Assembly: GCA_947627395.1 (NCBI GenBank)
Contig: CANQVW010000003.1
Location: forward strand, 1 to 41,224
DNA: 41,224 nucleotides
Direction: 5' to 3'
Source of the DNA: an uncultured Bacilli bacterium
Lineage (GTDB): Bacteria; Bacillota_I; Bacilli_A; ML615J-28; CAG-698
The position numbers were made by a program, and so were the translations under genes. Below, in pieces: positions 7,833-16,421 of the stretch; position 1 is the first letter of the stretch, and the number at the start of each line of letters is the position of its first letter. A model generated the notes under the pieces. The model did not search any database, was not told the DNA's origin, and worked only from the letters and a program-made list of their open reading frames with translations.

Positions 7833-8879
7833 ATGAGTTCATCTACTCCTTTTAAAATTATTTTTCAACAAAGCAAGAAGAAAAATAAGGAACCTATTTT
7901 ATTAAGAGAAGAAGAAAAAAACAAAATGTTATTCTTGCTTCTTGGACAAACGGCAATTTATGCATGTTCAAAAATAAAAGATCTTGTTTTTGAATTAAAA
8001 ATACAAGAACAAGAAGTCGTGGTAAAAGTAAAAAGAAATGAAAAAATAGGTATCTATCATGTTCAAAATATGGTAGATTATCGACGTTTTATTGATGAAT
8101 TTTCTTTACAAGAAAATCTAAGTTTATCCTATTTTCCCAATATGTATGCAAAAAAGAAATTAGAAGATGCTTATCAAAATCCATCTCATATTGGATCATA
8201 TACTTTTTATATTTACCAAAATCAAAAAGAAAATAAGGAAGAAAAAACAATGAATGAAGAAATTATAGTTCAAGAATCCATAGAAGAAAAGAAAAATAAA
8301 GAACATACTTCCAAAGAATCTACTTCTTTTAGAACCCATAAGAAAATCAAAAAAAAGAAACGTTATTTTTTATTATTTCTTTTCTTATTCTGTTTAAGCC
8401 CCTACGTGGTTTTAGGAGTATTTGCGAAAAACATGACACGTAAAAGTGGATTATCCACTACGAAGATAGCCGAGTGGCATGATCAATATATCTTGTTAGA
8501 TCATGAAGAAGAAGTAGAGTTTACTTTGGATGAAATTAAAAGCCAAGAAGATCAAAAAGTTTTTCATGTGAAAGTATGTCATTTTGATCAAGATCAAGAA
8601 ACAGAAGTAAAAACAAAGTATCAACTCTTTTTGACAACAACCAATAATATTCCTTTAAATGTTCAAGTATCAGAAGAGGAAAATACAACTTCTTTTTCAT
8701 CAAAAGGGAATGGAGAAATGGAAAAACTTCTTTTATTAGAAGGTACATTAGAACAACAAAAGGAAAGTCATACTTATACATTAATATTTTCTATTGCAAC
8801 TTCTAGTCAATCTTTTATAGAACTAGTGGATGAAATTGATCAAGTAAAGATTTGTATGACTTTTGTGCAAATTGAATAG
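7833..8879 (+). CDS. Membrane protein with cytosolic N-domain and TasA-like outer domain (operon gene 3)
   Basis: The protein has 348 residues if it starts at ATG 7833, which has AGGAAG (7821-7826) ahead of it. A TTG at 7818 overlapping the previous stop is the alternative. Residues 1-180 are cytosolic and very Lys/Glu rich, with a structured first half (LFLLLGQTAIYACSKIKDLV and VYHV-like strands). A basic run (KKIKKKKRYF) precedes a helix at about 181-203 (FLLFLFLFCLSPYVVLGVFA). The outer part begins RKSGLSTTKIAEW, parallel to MSGHDQAKVASF in gene 2, and ends in a HTYTLIFSIATSS strand. It may be a diverged family member with a large inner domain. The inner domain was not recognised. Confidence 0.6.
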   Translation: MSSSTPFKIIFQQSKKKNKEPILLREEEKNKMLFLLLGQTAIYACSKIKDLVFELKIQEQEVVVKVKRNEKIGIYHVQNMVDYRRFIDEFSLQENLSLSYFPNMYAKKKLEDAYQNPSHIGSYTFYIYQNQKENKEEKTMNEEIIVQESIEEKKNKEHTSKESTSFRTHKKIKKKKRYFLLFLFLFCLSPYVVLGVFAKNMTRKSGLSTTKIAEWHDQYILLDHEEEVEFTLDEIKSQEDQKVFHVKVCHFDQDQETEVKTKYQLFLTTTNNIPLNVQVSEEENTTSFSSKGNGEMEKLLLLEGTLEQQKESHTYTLIFSIATSSQSFIELVDEIDQVKICMTFVQIE

Positions 8880-8893
8880 AAATGAGGAAAATT

Positions 8894-9643
8894 ATGAAAA
8901 AGAAACTCTCCTATATTATTACGTTAAGTTTATTTTTATTATGTAGTTTTGCTTTAGGTAGTTTTTGTATTTATGCAAAATATAAACAAGAAAAAGAACA
9001 AAGTACTTCTTTATCCTTTCAAAAAAGTTATTTAAATATATCTAATCCTCAAACAAAAGAGTTTATATTAGATGAGAATCAAAGATTTTCTATTGAAGTA
9101 TCGAATACACTTTATGGAAATATGACTCCTTTTGATTTAATTTATGACATTGAAATTGTAGATGAAGTTCATGGGATAGAAAACACATTGCTTCAAAAAA
9201 GTGAGGAAGAACTGAAAGCAACAGGAACAGAAAATAAAAATATTTATAGTGATCTTTTACTGAGTAGTGGAGGAAATGAAATTCACCATGTTACTGTCAC
9301 TTTGACATCTACTTCAGGATATCATCAATTCATTCAAAACACATTTGATGTATCTATAGCAACCAATTTACAAGAAAAAATATCCTACGAACTTTTAGAT
9401 ATGCCTGGAAATATTGCTAGTATTTTTAAAATTACCATTCCAGATTTATATCGTAAGAGGGACGTTACTTTTAATATTCAATTTCCAGCTACTCTTGTTT
9501 TACAAGAAAATTCATTGGTGGATTCTTTAACCAACGAAAACTTAAAGACAACTTTAGAAAGAGGTGGAAATTATACTTTTTATTTTTTTAAAGAGGATAT
9601 CAATCAAATCTATACATTAGATCAATTTCAAATAAGGTGGTAA
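8894..9643 (+). CDS. Exported or anchored protein with N-terminal hydrophobic segment (operon gene 4)
   Basis: The protein has 249 residues. ATG 8894 is preferred because GAGGA lies 5 nt upstream; an ATG at 8882 is possible but poorly placed. Residues 1-29 are KKK plus a hydrophobic stretch (LSYIITLSLFLLCSFALGSF) ending IYAKYKQE, the same AKY motif that follows the signal in gene 2. The remainder is predicted beta-rich and contains no cysteine. It shares the signal style of the operon but I see no clear TasA-type core motif, so its relation to genes 1-3 is uncertain. It lies 14 nt after gene 3 and 4 nt before the GLUG gene, which implies co-expression. Confidence 0.6.
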   Translation: MKKKLSYIITLSLFLLCSFALGSFCIYAKYKQEKEQSTSLSFQKSYLNISNPQTKEFILDENQRFSIEVSNTLYGNMTPFDLIYDIEIVDEVHGIENTLLQKSEEELKATGTENKNIYSDLLLSSGGNEIHHVTVTLTSTSGYHQFIQNTFDVSIATNLQEKISYELLDMPGNIASIFKITIPDLYRKRDVTFNIQFPATLVLQENSLVDSLTNENLKTTLERGGNYTFYFFKEDINQIYTLDQFQIRW

Positions 9644-9647
9644 ATAA

Positions 9648-12600
9648 ATGAAAACACGTCAAACTTTAAGAAAAATTCTTTTTTTAGGAATTTTATTTAG
9701 CCTACTCAGTGTATCTTTTTTTGTTCCAAATACATATGCATCGATATGGGATCAAGAAGTTAATACACAGTGGTATCAAAAAGCAAAGAAAGAATATCAT
9801 ATTACAAGTCCAGCCGAGTTCGCTGGTTTATCTACAATTGTTTCTGGTGTGGGAGAAATTCAAGATTCTTTTCTTGGAAAAACCATTTATATAGAAGAAG
9901 ATCTTCTTATCAATGATTTATCCTTTCCAACCATCGGAACAGAAGAATATTCTTTTGAAGGGACATTGGATGGAAAAAATCATTTTCTTGAAGGAGTTCT
10001 TTTTGAGGATGGATTTGGTTTATTTCCCATTCTAAAAGGAACTATTAAAAATGTGAAAATAAAACAAGTTACACTTTCAAATTATAAAGATTCTTTTGGA
10101 ATTATAACCAATATCAATCAAGGAACCATTCGAAATTGTTCCATTGAAGAGATTACACTTCTACCTGAAGAAGATATAGAGATTTCTTCTTTTGGAATTG
10201 TTTCAGGAATCAATGAAGGAATCATCGACCAAGTAAAAGTCCATGGTTTTATGGAAATTGCTTTAAAAAACATGTATGTAGGTGGGATTAGTGGTATCAA
10301 TCATGGAGAAATCAAGGAATGTCAAAACGATATTGAAATTACGTCAAACAATGATTATTTAGGTGGAATTGTTGGAAAAAATGAAGGATTTATTAGTGAC
10401 TGTTTGAATCAAGGAAATATGATTTCTTCAGGTTCTTATATTGGTGGAATTGTTGGAATAAATGAGGGTGGAAGAATACAATATGTGACCAATACAGGAA
10501 CTATCACGGGTGAAAAAGATTCTATTGGTGGTCTTGTTGGAGAAATGATAGAAGGTACTTTATCTTCATCACTCAATCAAGGGGAAGTTTTAGGAGCAAT
10601 AAATAGTTCATATATAGGTGGTCTTGTTGGAAAAATGACATCCTCTCATCTTGAGTTATGTTCTAATGAAGCCAATATCAATTTAACAAGCGATTTATCT
10701 ACGAATCAAGGAAAATATGTAGGTGGTCTTATTGGATATATGACTTCAAGTACATTATCTAATTCAGTCCAAAAAGAAAATAAAGTTCAAGGAGAAGATT
10801 ACGTTGGAGGTGTTATTGGATATCTAGAATCAGGGGATGTTGAATATGTTTTAACATCCGCTATCACGCAAAATATAGAAGATAAAAACTGTTCATCCAT
10901 CGCAAACATTTTATCTCCCAACATTGCAAAGTTTCTTTACACATTTACAACAGAAGACACCCCACCTACTTTAGTGGGATCTTTCATTGCAAAAGAAAGA
11001 ATTACAAAAGAAGTATTTTTATTATTCACATCATTATCCAATACCAAGAGGGATTCATGGAGTATTGATCAAGAAACGATAGAGCTTTCCTATATTGGTG
11101 CTAAAGATATTTTACCAATTTTTAAAACTTGGGTGGATGTTGCTCTTTATATGGAAAGAGGAAAAGAAACGAATGGAGTATTAAGAGATGATATTTTAAA
11201 AGAATGTCAAACTAAGAAGTCTTTTACCATTACAAAGCCAGAACAACTTGCATGGATTATGTATCAAATGAATCAAAACGCTTCTTTTCAAAATCTTCAT
11301 CTTCAATTAGGAAATGATATTGATATGAGTGGAAAAACTTATCAAAATGGACAACCATTAGAATGGTATCCGATATCCGATTCCCCTGTGAATGCATTTC
11401 AAGGAATTTTTGATGGAAGAAATTATGCAATTTTAAATCTTGTGATGAATCAAAACACTCCTTATACAGGGCTTTTTGGATATACTTCGGAACAAGCTTT
11501 GATTCAAAACCTTATTTTAGAGGCAGAAATTACGGGAAATATGTATGTTGGATCTGTAGTTGGATATCATTGGGGAACCATTACAAACTGCAAGATCAAA
11601 CAAGTAAGTATTCATAAATCAAGTGGATATACGGGAGGAATTGTTGGGTACAACGAAGGAATCATCACTCATTCTATCGTTCAAAGAATTGATGTAGTTG
11701 ATGGAGGATATTATTTAGGTGGTCTTGTTGGAATGAATACAGGAAAAATCGAAGATTGTAAAACCCAAAATGGAACGCTTCAAGGTGCATATTATGTGGG
11801 CGGCATTGTTGGTGGAAATATGAACAATATTACACAGTGTAGTAATGCTTGTAGCATCACATCATGTGATAAAGGAAGCTTTCATGGAACAGGAGGAATT
11901 GTTGGAATACATCAATTAGGTCAAATTACTTCTTGTTATAACCAAGGAAATATTGAAGGATCTATTTCAATTGGTGGGATTGTTGGATATCTTAAAAGTG
12001 GTCAAGTCAAAACTTGTTACAATATCGGAAAAGTTCAAGGAATGGAAAGCATAGGAGGAATTGTTGGAAAAGGAAGTGGATGTATTGAAGAAGCGTTCAA
12101 TACAGAAGAAATCACATTTTTAAACACAATGGCGGGTGGAATTGCTGGTACATTTGATGGAACCATCGAAAATTGTTACAACACAGGAATTGTAAACGCA
12201 AAACAGTTCTTTGCTGGAATTGTAGGTAAATTAGAAAAAGGATTTTTACGTACTTGTTATGTTAGAATTTTAGATGAAGAATATTTACCTTCATTCATTG
12301 TCGGATATTTCAATGGAACGATGGAGAATTGTTACACTTTATCCCAAGATTTAGATTCTTCAAATTCTTTCTTATATCAAGATAAAACAAACACATCAGA
12401 AGTCATTTCATCATCTTCACTCATTCTATCGCAGATGACATGCACAAGTTTAGAAGATCCATTATTTGTTATGGAAGGTTTTTCCTCTTCACCATGGACA
12501 ATATTTTTATCAAAAGAGAATCAATATTATTTTCCAGTATTAACTTCCTTTTTGGATTCTTCAATATATCAAGTAAGAAAAGATGCTATGCAAAGTACAA

Positions 12601-13679
12601 GCTATTTTCTTTTCTCAATTCCTACACTTGGAATCGAAAGCTTTGCTTCTAATCAATGGAATTATCAATTATCAGAAATTCTTCCAAGAGAGGAAATAAA
12701 AGAGGATTTAAAAGGATTTTTATGTTTTCATTTATATAGTTATTCATCTAGTTCTACCTTAACTTCTTTTTCACTTCAAGCAACAAATGAAGAACTTTGT
12801 TTACCAGTAAATACTTTCATTTCTTGTGTTGTCCTAGACCATCAAGGAAAAAGAATTTATGTAAAACAAAACAAAGTTCAAAATGAAAATATGATTTGGG
12901 AATTACCAAATTCATGTATCATTGAAGAAGATACATTTATTACGATTTTATTTTATCTAACTTTTCCAGAAGAAATATCAACTTTCTCATGTTCTGTTCA
13001 ATTGCAAGGAACATTTGAAAATCAGTATCAAGAAATTCCATCTCATCCTGTTACATTATCTTATGAAAAAGAAGAAGATGAAATCTTTCATTCCTTAGAT
13101 TTATGTGATAATGGCATGATTATTCATATCTTAGAAGATTTAAAACAAAATGTGCAAGGAAAAATACTTCTTTATGTACTTTTAGAAGATGAAGAAGGTT
13201 TCCATTTAGCACTTTCTTCTAATGAGAAAGAAATTTATCTAAGCGATTTACCTGTTGGAAAGTATACATTGACCATCAAAAAATATTGGGTGTCTTTAGA
13301 GGACTCATACGCCCTAGGAGGACAATATATTTCTAGTTTTACAGAGGAAGTATCCATCACCGGAAAAGATATTTTTAAACTTCCAGAAGAGGAAGAGCAC
13401 TCAAAAACAGTTTTAGTAATCGATCAAAATCAAAAAAGAATATTTCAAGAAGAAGAAGATATTCAAATTCAATTTACTTATCCAATAGAAAAAGAAACAC
13501 TTTATTATGAATTATATCAAAAACAAAATCAAAACTATGAACAACTGATTGAAAAAACACCAGTAACATTGTTATCAAATACCATCTTTAATTATAATAA
13601 TACCTTAGAAAAAGGAACTTATCGTTTTATCTTTTATCTAAAAGATGCGAAAATGATTTATAATATTTTAGTTGTATAA
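9648..13679 (+). CDS. Large secreted GLUG-repeat protein (operon gene 5)
   Basis: The protein has 1343 residues. A signal peptide covers about 1-31 (ILFLGILFSLLSVSFF, cleavage after NTYA). It has two homologous halves, each opening with an ITSPAEFAGL or ITKPEQLAWI strand followed by FEGTLDGKNH or FQGIFDGRNY. Each then runs through many GLUG motifs of the form IGGIVGYNEGxIxxCxNxGxI (about 190-395 and 600-880). GLUG repeats are predicted to build a right-handed beta-solenoid and are found in large exported adhesins and in IgA-protease relatives; no protease motif is visible. The last 430 residues look like beta-sandwich modules. There is no LPxTG, C-terminal helix or lipobox, so retention at the surface must use another route, perhaps the membrane-anchored operon partners. 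Adhesin or scaffold is inferred. Confidence 0.8.
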   Translation: MKTRQTLRKILFLGILFSLLSVSFFVPNTYASIWDQEVNTQWYQKAKKEYHITSPAEFAGLSTIVSGVGEIQDSFLGKTIYIEEDLLINDLSFPTIGTEEYSFEGTLDGKNHFLEGVLFEDGFGLFPILKGTIKNVKIKQVTLSNYKDSFGIITNINQGTIRNCSIEEITLLPEEDIEISSFGIVSGINEGIIDQVKVHGFMEIALKNMYVGGISGINHGEIKECQNDIEITSNNDYLGGIVGKNEGFISDCLNQGNMISSGSYIGGIVGINEGGRIQYVTNTGTITGEKDSIGGLVGEMIEGTLSSSLNQGEVLGAINSSYIGGLVGKMTSSHLELCSNEANINLTSDLSTNQGKYVGGLIGYMTSSTLSNSVQKENKVQGEDYVGGVIGYLESGDVEYVLTSAITQNIEDKNCSSIANILSPNIAKFLYTFTTEDTPPTLVGSFIAKERITKEVFLLFTSLSNTKRDSWSIDQETIELSYIGAKDILPIFKTWVDVALYMERGKETNGVLRDDILKECQTKKSFTITKPEQLAWIMYQMNQNASFQNLHLQLGNDIDMSGKTYQNGQPLEWYPISDSPVNAFQGIFDGRNYAILNLVMNQNTPYTGLFGYTSEQALIQNLILEAEITGNMYVGSVVGYHWGTITNCKIKQVSIHKSSGYTGGIVGYNEGIITHSIVQRIDVVDGGYYLGGLVGMNTGKIEDCKTQNGTLQGAYYVGGIVGGNMNNITQCSNACSITSCDKGSFHGTGGIVGIHQLGQITSCYNQGNIEGSISIGGIVGYLKSGQVKTCYNIGKVQGMESIGGIVGKGSGCIEEAFNTEEITFLNTMAGGIAGTFDGTIENCYNTGIVNAKQFFAGIVGKLEKGFLRTCYVRILDEEYLPSFIVGYFNGTMENCYTLSQDLDSSNSFLYQDKTNTSEVISSSSLILSQMTCTSLEDPLFVMEGFSSSPWTIFLSKENQYYFPVLTSFLDSSIYQVRKDAMQSTSYFLFSIPTLGIESFASNQWNYQLSEILPREEIKEDLKGFLCFHLYSYSSSSTLTSFSLQATNEELCLPVNTFISCVVLDHQGKRIYVKQNKVQNENMIWELPNSCIIEEDTFITILFYLTFPEEISTFSCSVQLQGTFENQYQEIPSHPVTLSYEKEEDEIFHSLDLCDNGMIIHILEDLKQNVQGKILLYVLLEDEEGFHLALSSNEKEIYLSDLPVGKYTLTIKKYWVSLEDSYALGGQYISSFTEEVSITGKDIFKLPEEEEHSKTVLVIDQNQKRIFQEEEDIQIQFTYPIEKETLYYELYQKQNQNYEQLIEKTPVTLLSNTIFNYNNTLEKGTYRFIFYLKDAKMIYNILVV

Positions 13680-13799
13680 CAAAATTGATCGATATTTATT
13701 AACCTTGAATCGAAAAATCTTGTAAATAGAATCCAAATATTATATAATGAATGCAAAGTATTTCATATATAATAGAGCCTCTATAGCTTTAAAATAAAA

Positions 13800-13833
13800 A
13801 AACTCTCTTGTATATAGATATAAGGGAGTTTTT
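13800..13833 (+). terminator. Terminator of the surface-protein operon
   Basis: AAACTCTCTT pairs with AAGGGAGTTT (10 bp with one wobble) around a 12-nt loop, followed by TTT. Confidence 0.8.
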
Positions 13834-13863
13834 CGTTTACTACCTATTTAAGAGGTGCATGAA

Positions 13864-14117
13864 ATGAAAATTGTAAAATATATTCGTGTATATTTGCATT
13901 TTTTGATGCAATAGTAGGAAATGGCAGTAATGTTGGATTTAAAGAAGTCATGAGTGGGATAGCTTCAGTGTTATTTATTGTTTTAATATATTTTACTTCA
14001 TTAAACGTATTAGAAAGATAGACAAAGCAAAAATATAAAATTAATAGTTTATGTTCCATAGGAATAACAATTTTGTTCATATCTTTGATAGTTTTGGGGT
14101 TAATAATTATTGAATAA
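13864..14117 (+). pseudogene. Frameshifted relic of a small two-helix membrane protein
   Basis: ATG 13864 follows AGAGGTG and reads MKIVKYIRVYLHF before a frame change at a T6 tract (13899-13904). The next frame continues FDAIVGNGSNVGFKEVMSG into a hydrophobic helix (IASVLFIVLIYF), meets TAG at 14019-14021, and goes on through TKQKYKI and a second helix (SIGITILFISLIVLGLIII) to TAA 14115-14117. Two helices in one frame with a good start nearby suggest a small membrane protein disabled by a one-base shift and a nonsense codon. A further short fragment (YDVEFEIDRFDCDILDI, ending about 14213) follows. The family was not recognised. The minus-strand reading of the same stretch looks like a shadow. 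Confidence 0.45.
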
Positions 14118-14272
14118 TTATTTTAAAGAACATAAACTTATAGGTGTATACTATCTCATTTTACGATGTTGAATTTGAAATAGATAGATTTGATTGTGAT
14201 ATTTTAGATATTTAAATATAAATTTAAATCATCTACTAGCATGATGCGATTGAATAAATGAAAGAGGTAAAT

Positions 14273-14593
14273 ATGATTTATACTGACAAGGAAAAGCAAA
14301 TTGCAAAAGAATTTATTGATTGTAAGATCCCAAATTATATGTATGATTATGATGAAGAATTTAAAAAAACACATCATTTAGATATGGATACTATGGAATA
14401 TTATGAAGCATTATTTGATTATGCTCATTGTATTTTAGATGATTATAAACTTGAATCTAATTTTTCAAAAGCCTTAAGAAACAAAGAATTATACTTTTTG
14501 ATTATGAAGCAAAAGAAAAACATTATTCAAAAACATTTTTCTAATAAAGTAAGTATGTTATTTGAAGTAATAAAAAAATATATAGAAATTTAA
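14273..14593 (+). CDS. Hypothetical protein, 106 residues
   Basis: I do not recognise this protein. The start at ATG 14273 has AGAGGT 5 nt upstream; the earlier ATG at 14258 would place that site inside the gene. The product is small, soluble, Tyr/Asp/Lys rich and probably helical (EKQIAKEFIDCKIPNYMYDY, then MEYYEALFDYAHCILDDYKL), without signal or membrane segment. It lies just after gene relics and before the MATE regulatory leader, with no operon partner. The setting, a patch of short decaying frames, suggests an accessory gene, but no function is proposed. Confidence 0.55.
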   Translation: MIYTDKEKQIAKEFIDCKIPNYMYDYDEEFKKTHHLDMDTMEYYEALFDYAHCILDDYKLESNFSKALRNKELYFLIMKQKKNIIQKHFSNKVSMLFEVIKKYIEI

Positions 14594-14677
14594 ATAGAAT
14601 ATTTCTTTATTTATATTTCAATGAAGTTTTTACTATGTGATTACCTTAGATAGAAATTTTTGAATTCTAAAATTGTC

Positions 14678-14706
14678 TTGACTTTCACGATGTTTTTTGA
14701 TAAAAT
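14678..14706 (+). promoter_or_regulatory. Sigma-A promoter of the MATE leader
   Basis: TTGACT (14678-14683), a 17-bp spacer and TAAAAT (14701-14706). Transcription should begin near 14713, giving a leader of about 140 nt. Confidence 0.8.
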
Positions 14707-14730
14707 ATCAATGTAAAAATAATAGAGCTT

Positions 14731-14832
14731 AACGACACATGTGGCGCTTTCCAGCGTGTAAATCTGATTACGGTACGGAAGCGGTCGCAAGTGTCTTTTT
14801 TTATGAACGACACAAGTTTTTTGTGTCGTTTT
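14731..14832 (+). promoter_or_regulatory. Riboswitch with attenuator, probably guanidine-IV (mepA motif)
   Basis: The leader contains a hairpin CGCT-UUCC-AGCG (14745-14756) and a second hairpin (14766-14786) whose loop carries GGAA (14777-14780). The loops UUCC and GGAA can pair, a loop-loop architecture that I recall for the guanidine-IV class found upstream of mepA-type MATE genes. GACAC (14734-14738) can pair with GTGTC (14791-14795). The same region can instead fold into one long hairpin joining 14734-14752 with 14777-14795, directly followed by T7, which would terminate transcription. A second hairpin at 14806-14830 follows. Ligand binding to the two-hairpin form would break the long hairpin and switch the exporter on. 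The class assignment is from memory of the architecture and the downstream gene. Confidence 0.62.
14806..14832 (+). terminator. Second intrinsic terminator in the MATE leader
   Basis: A 10-bp perfect stem, AACGACACAA and TTGTGTCGTT, with a 5-nt loop and TTTT. Its left arm repeats the sequence at 14731-14739 (AACGACACA), so the right arm can pair with either copy. Confidence 0.75.
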
Positions 14833-14852
14833 GCTCTTATTTGGAGGGATTT

Positions 14853-16247
14853 ATGGAAAATAATGATTATCTTGGCAAAGAAAAAATAGGAAAACTTCTT
14901 TTAAAGTTTGCGATACCCTGTATTCTTTCTTTGATTATTTCTTGCCTTTACAATATCGTCAATCAAATATTTGTAGGGAATAGTAAAGTTGGATATTTAG
15001 GAAATGCAGCAACAGGGGTCATTTTTCCCATTACGGTCATTGGATGGGGACTTTCCTTATTTTTTGGAGATGGTGCTGCTGCGTGGCTATCTGTTTCTTT
15101 AGGTGAGGGAAAAGGTGAAAAAATTCATCAATGTGTTGGAAATGCACTTCTTGCTTCATTTTTATCAGGATGTATTGTCATACTCATTGCTTATCTATGG
15201 GGTGATTCTCTATTAATGCTTTTAGGTGGAACAGAGGCAAATCTTTCTCTTGCTCATGATTATGGAATCATTATTTATGCCATGATGCCCCTTGCACTTG
15301 TACAAAATTCTCTTGCCGCAATTATTCGTGCTGATGGAGCACCCAAATATGCTATGTTTGCCATGGCTATGGGGGCAGTTATAAATATTATTGGGGATCC
15401 CATTGCAATTTATGCACTTGATCTTGGAATAAAGGGAGCTGCTTATGCAACAATTTTGGGTCAGTTTACTAGCTTTATCATTTGCATCTTTTATTTAAGA
15501 AAAAGTAAAACTTTTAAAATTAAATTAAAAAGTTTTCTTCCAGATTTAAAAATTTTAGTAAAAATTATGACACTAGGTGCATCAAGCTTTTTCACCCAAC
15601 TATGTATTGTTGCTACAACAGTCGTTAATAATATCTTATTTGTACAATATGGAATGAAAAGTGAGTTTGGTGCAGACATACCTCTTGCAGCATTTGTTGT
15701 CATCATGAAATTATTTCAGATTGTTTTAAACATTGCCTTTGGAATTGCAGCAGGAAGTCAGCCGATTATTGGTTATAATTATGGTGCAAAACACTATGAG
15801 AGAGTAAAACAAATTTTTAAACTTATGTTGATATCAACAACAGTAATTTGTCTTGTGTTTACCATGTTATTTGAACTATTCCCACGTGCATTTATATCTA
15901 TGTTTGGCGCAGGTGGAGGACAAGAGGGACTTGATATTGAACTTTACATGAAATTTGCAATTCCATGTATTAGAATTTATTTAATGTTCATTGTGTTTAC
16001 TTGTTTGCAAAAGACCGTTTCCATCTTTTTACAATCTATTGGACAGGCAAAACTTGCTACACCACTCTCATTCCTTCGAGATATTTTATTGATTCTATTC
16101 GCGTTTCTTGTTCCTATTAAACTGGGTGTTATGGGTGTTGCATGGGCTGCACCAATTGCTGATGCAGTGGCAATGCTCATCACTTTACCTATAATCCTAT
16201 GGATAATATCCAATAGATATAAATATCTAATGGACAATATCAAATAG
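14853..16247 (+). CDS. MATE-family multidrug efflux transporter (MepA-like)
   Basis: A 464-residue inner-membrane antiporter that exports cationic compounds using a sodium or proton gradient. It starts GKEKIGKLLLKFAIPCILS, typical of the MepA branch of MATE transporters, and has about twelve hydrophobic helices in two repeats, including GWGLSLFFGDGAAAWLSV in helix 2, ADGAPKYAMFAMAMGAVINI, and GSQPIIGYNYGAKHYERV at the start of the second half. The start is ATG 14853 with GGAGGG 5 nt upstream; a reading from 14739 would translate the riboswitch and is rejected. Regulation is by the leader at 14731-14832, which makes guanidinium or a guanidino compound a plausible substrate. The C-terminus enters a tandem palindromic repeat. 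Confidence 0.9.
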   Translation: MENNDYLGKEKIGKLLLKFAIPCILSLIISCLYNIVNQIFVGNSKVGYLGNAATGVIFPITVIGWGLSLFFGDGAAAWLSVSLGEGKGEKIHQCVGNALLASFLSGCIVILIAYLWGDSLLMLLGGTEANLSLAHDYGIIIYAMMPLALVQNSLAAIIRADGAPKYAMFAMAMGAVINIIGDPIAIYALDLGIKGAAYATILGQFTSFIICIFYLRKSKTFKIKLKSFLPDLKILVKIMTLGASSFFTQLCIVATTVVNNILFVQYGMKSEFGADIPLAAFVVIMKLFQIVLNIAFGIAAGSQPIIGYNYGAKHYERVKQIFKLMLISTTVICLVFTMLFELFPRAFISMFGAGGGQEGLDIELYMKFAIPCIRIYLMFIVFTCLQKTVSIFLQSIGQAKLATPLSFLRDILLILFAFLVPIKLGVMGVAWAAPIADAVAMLITLPIILWIISNRYKYLMDNIK

Positions 16248-16268
16248 ATATGAATATCTATTTGATAT
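16206..16268 (+). repeat. Tandem 31-bp palindromic repeat across the MATE stop codon
   Basis: Two adjacent 31-bp units begin at 16206 and 16237. The second, with one further base, is a perfect inverted repeat: ATATCAAATAGATAT (16237-16251), GA, then ATATCTATTTGATAT (16254-16268). The first is a degenerate copy. Together they encode the last residues of the transporter and its stop. Confidence 0.8.
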
Positions 16269-16342
16269 GAAAACTTAAATGACAAAATCTAAATTGATTT
16301 AAAAATTCTTTTTTGAAAGTTTCATTTTTTCGAATAAGAACA

Positions 16343-16382
16343 TAAAAAAGTAGAACCTATATTTAAAGTTCTACTCTTTTTT
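16343..16382. terminator. Bidirectional terminator between MATE and the coat-like gene
   Basis: AGTAGAAC pairs with GTTCTACT around an 11-nt loop, flanked by an A6 tract on the left and a T6 tract on the right. It can serve both converging genes. Confidence 0.8.
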
Positions 16383-16421
16383 CATTGTAATGAATTATTT
16401 TATTTCATTTGAATTAAGTAA

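Noticed and set aside
1354..14021. UAG recoding, because two relics contain in-frame TAG
   Set aside because: polA, thrS, xerC, dnaI and the MATE gene end in TAG exactly where their families end, and one of the relics also has a frameshift.
13844..14080. Minus-strand 78-codon frame
   Set aside because: The plus strand of the same stretch shows a start with a ribosome binding site and two hydrophobic helices, so the minus frame is more likely a shadow.
14739..14852. Extended N-terminus of the MATE protein
   Set aside because: It would translate the riboswitch and terminator; the ATG at 14853 has a good ribosome binding site and begins at the family's usual N-terminus.
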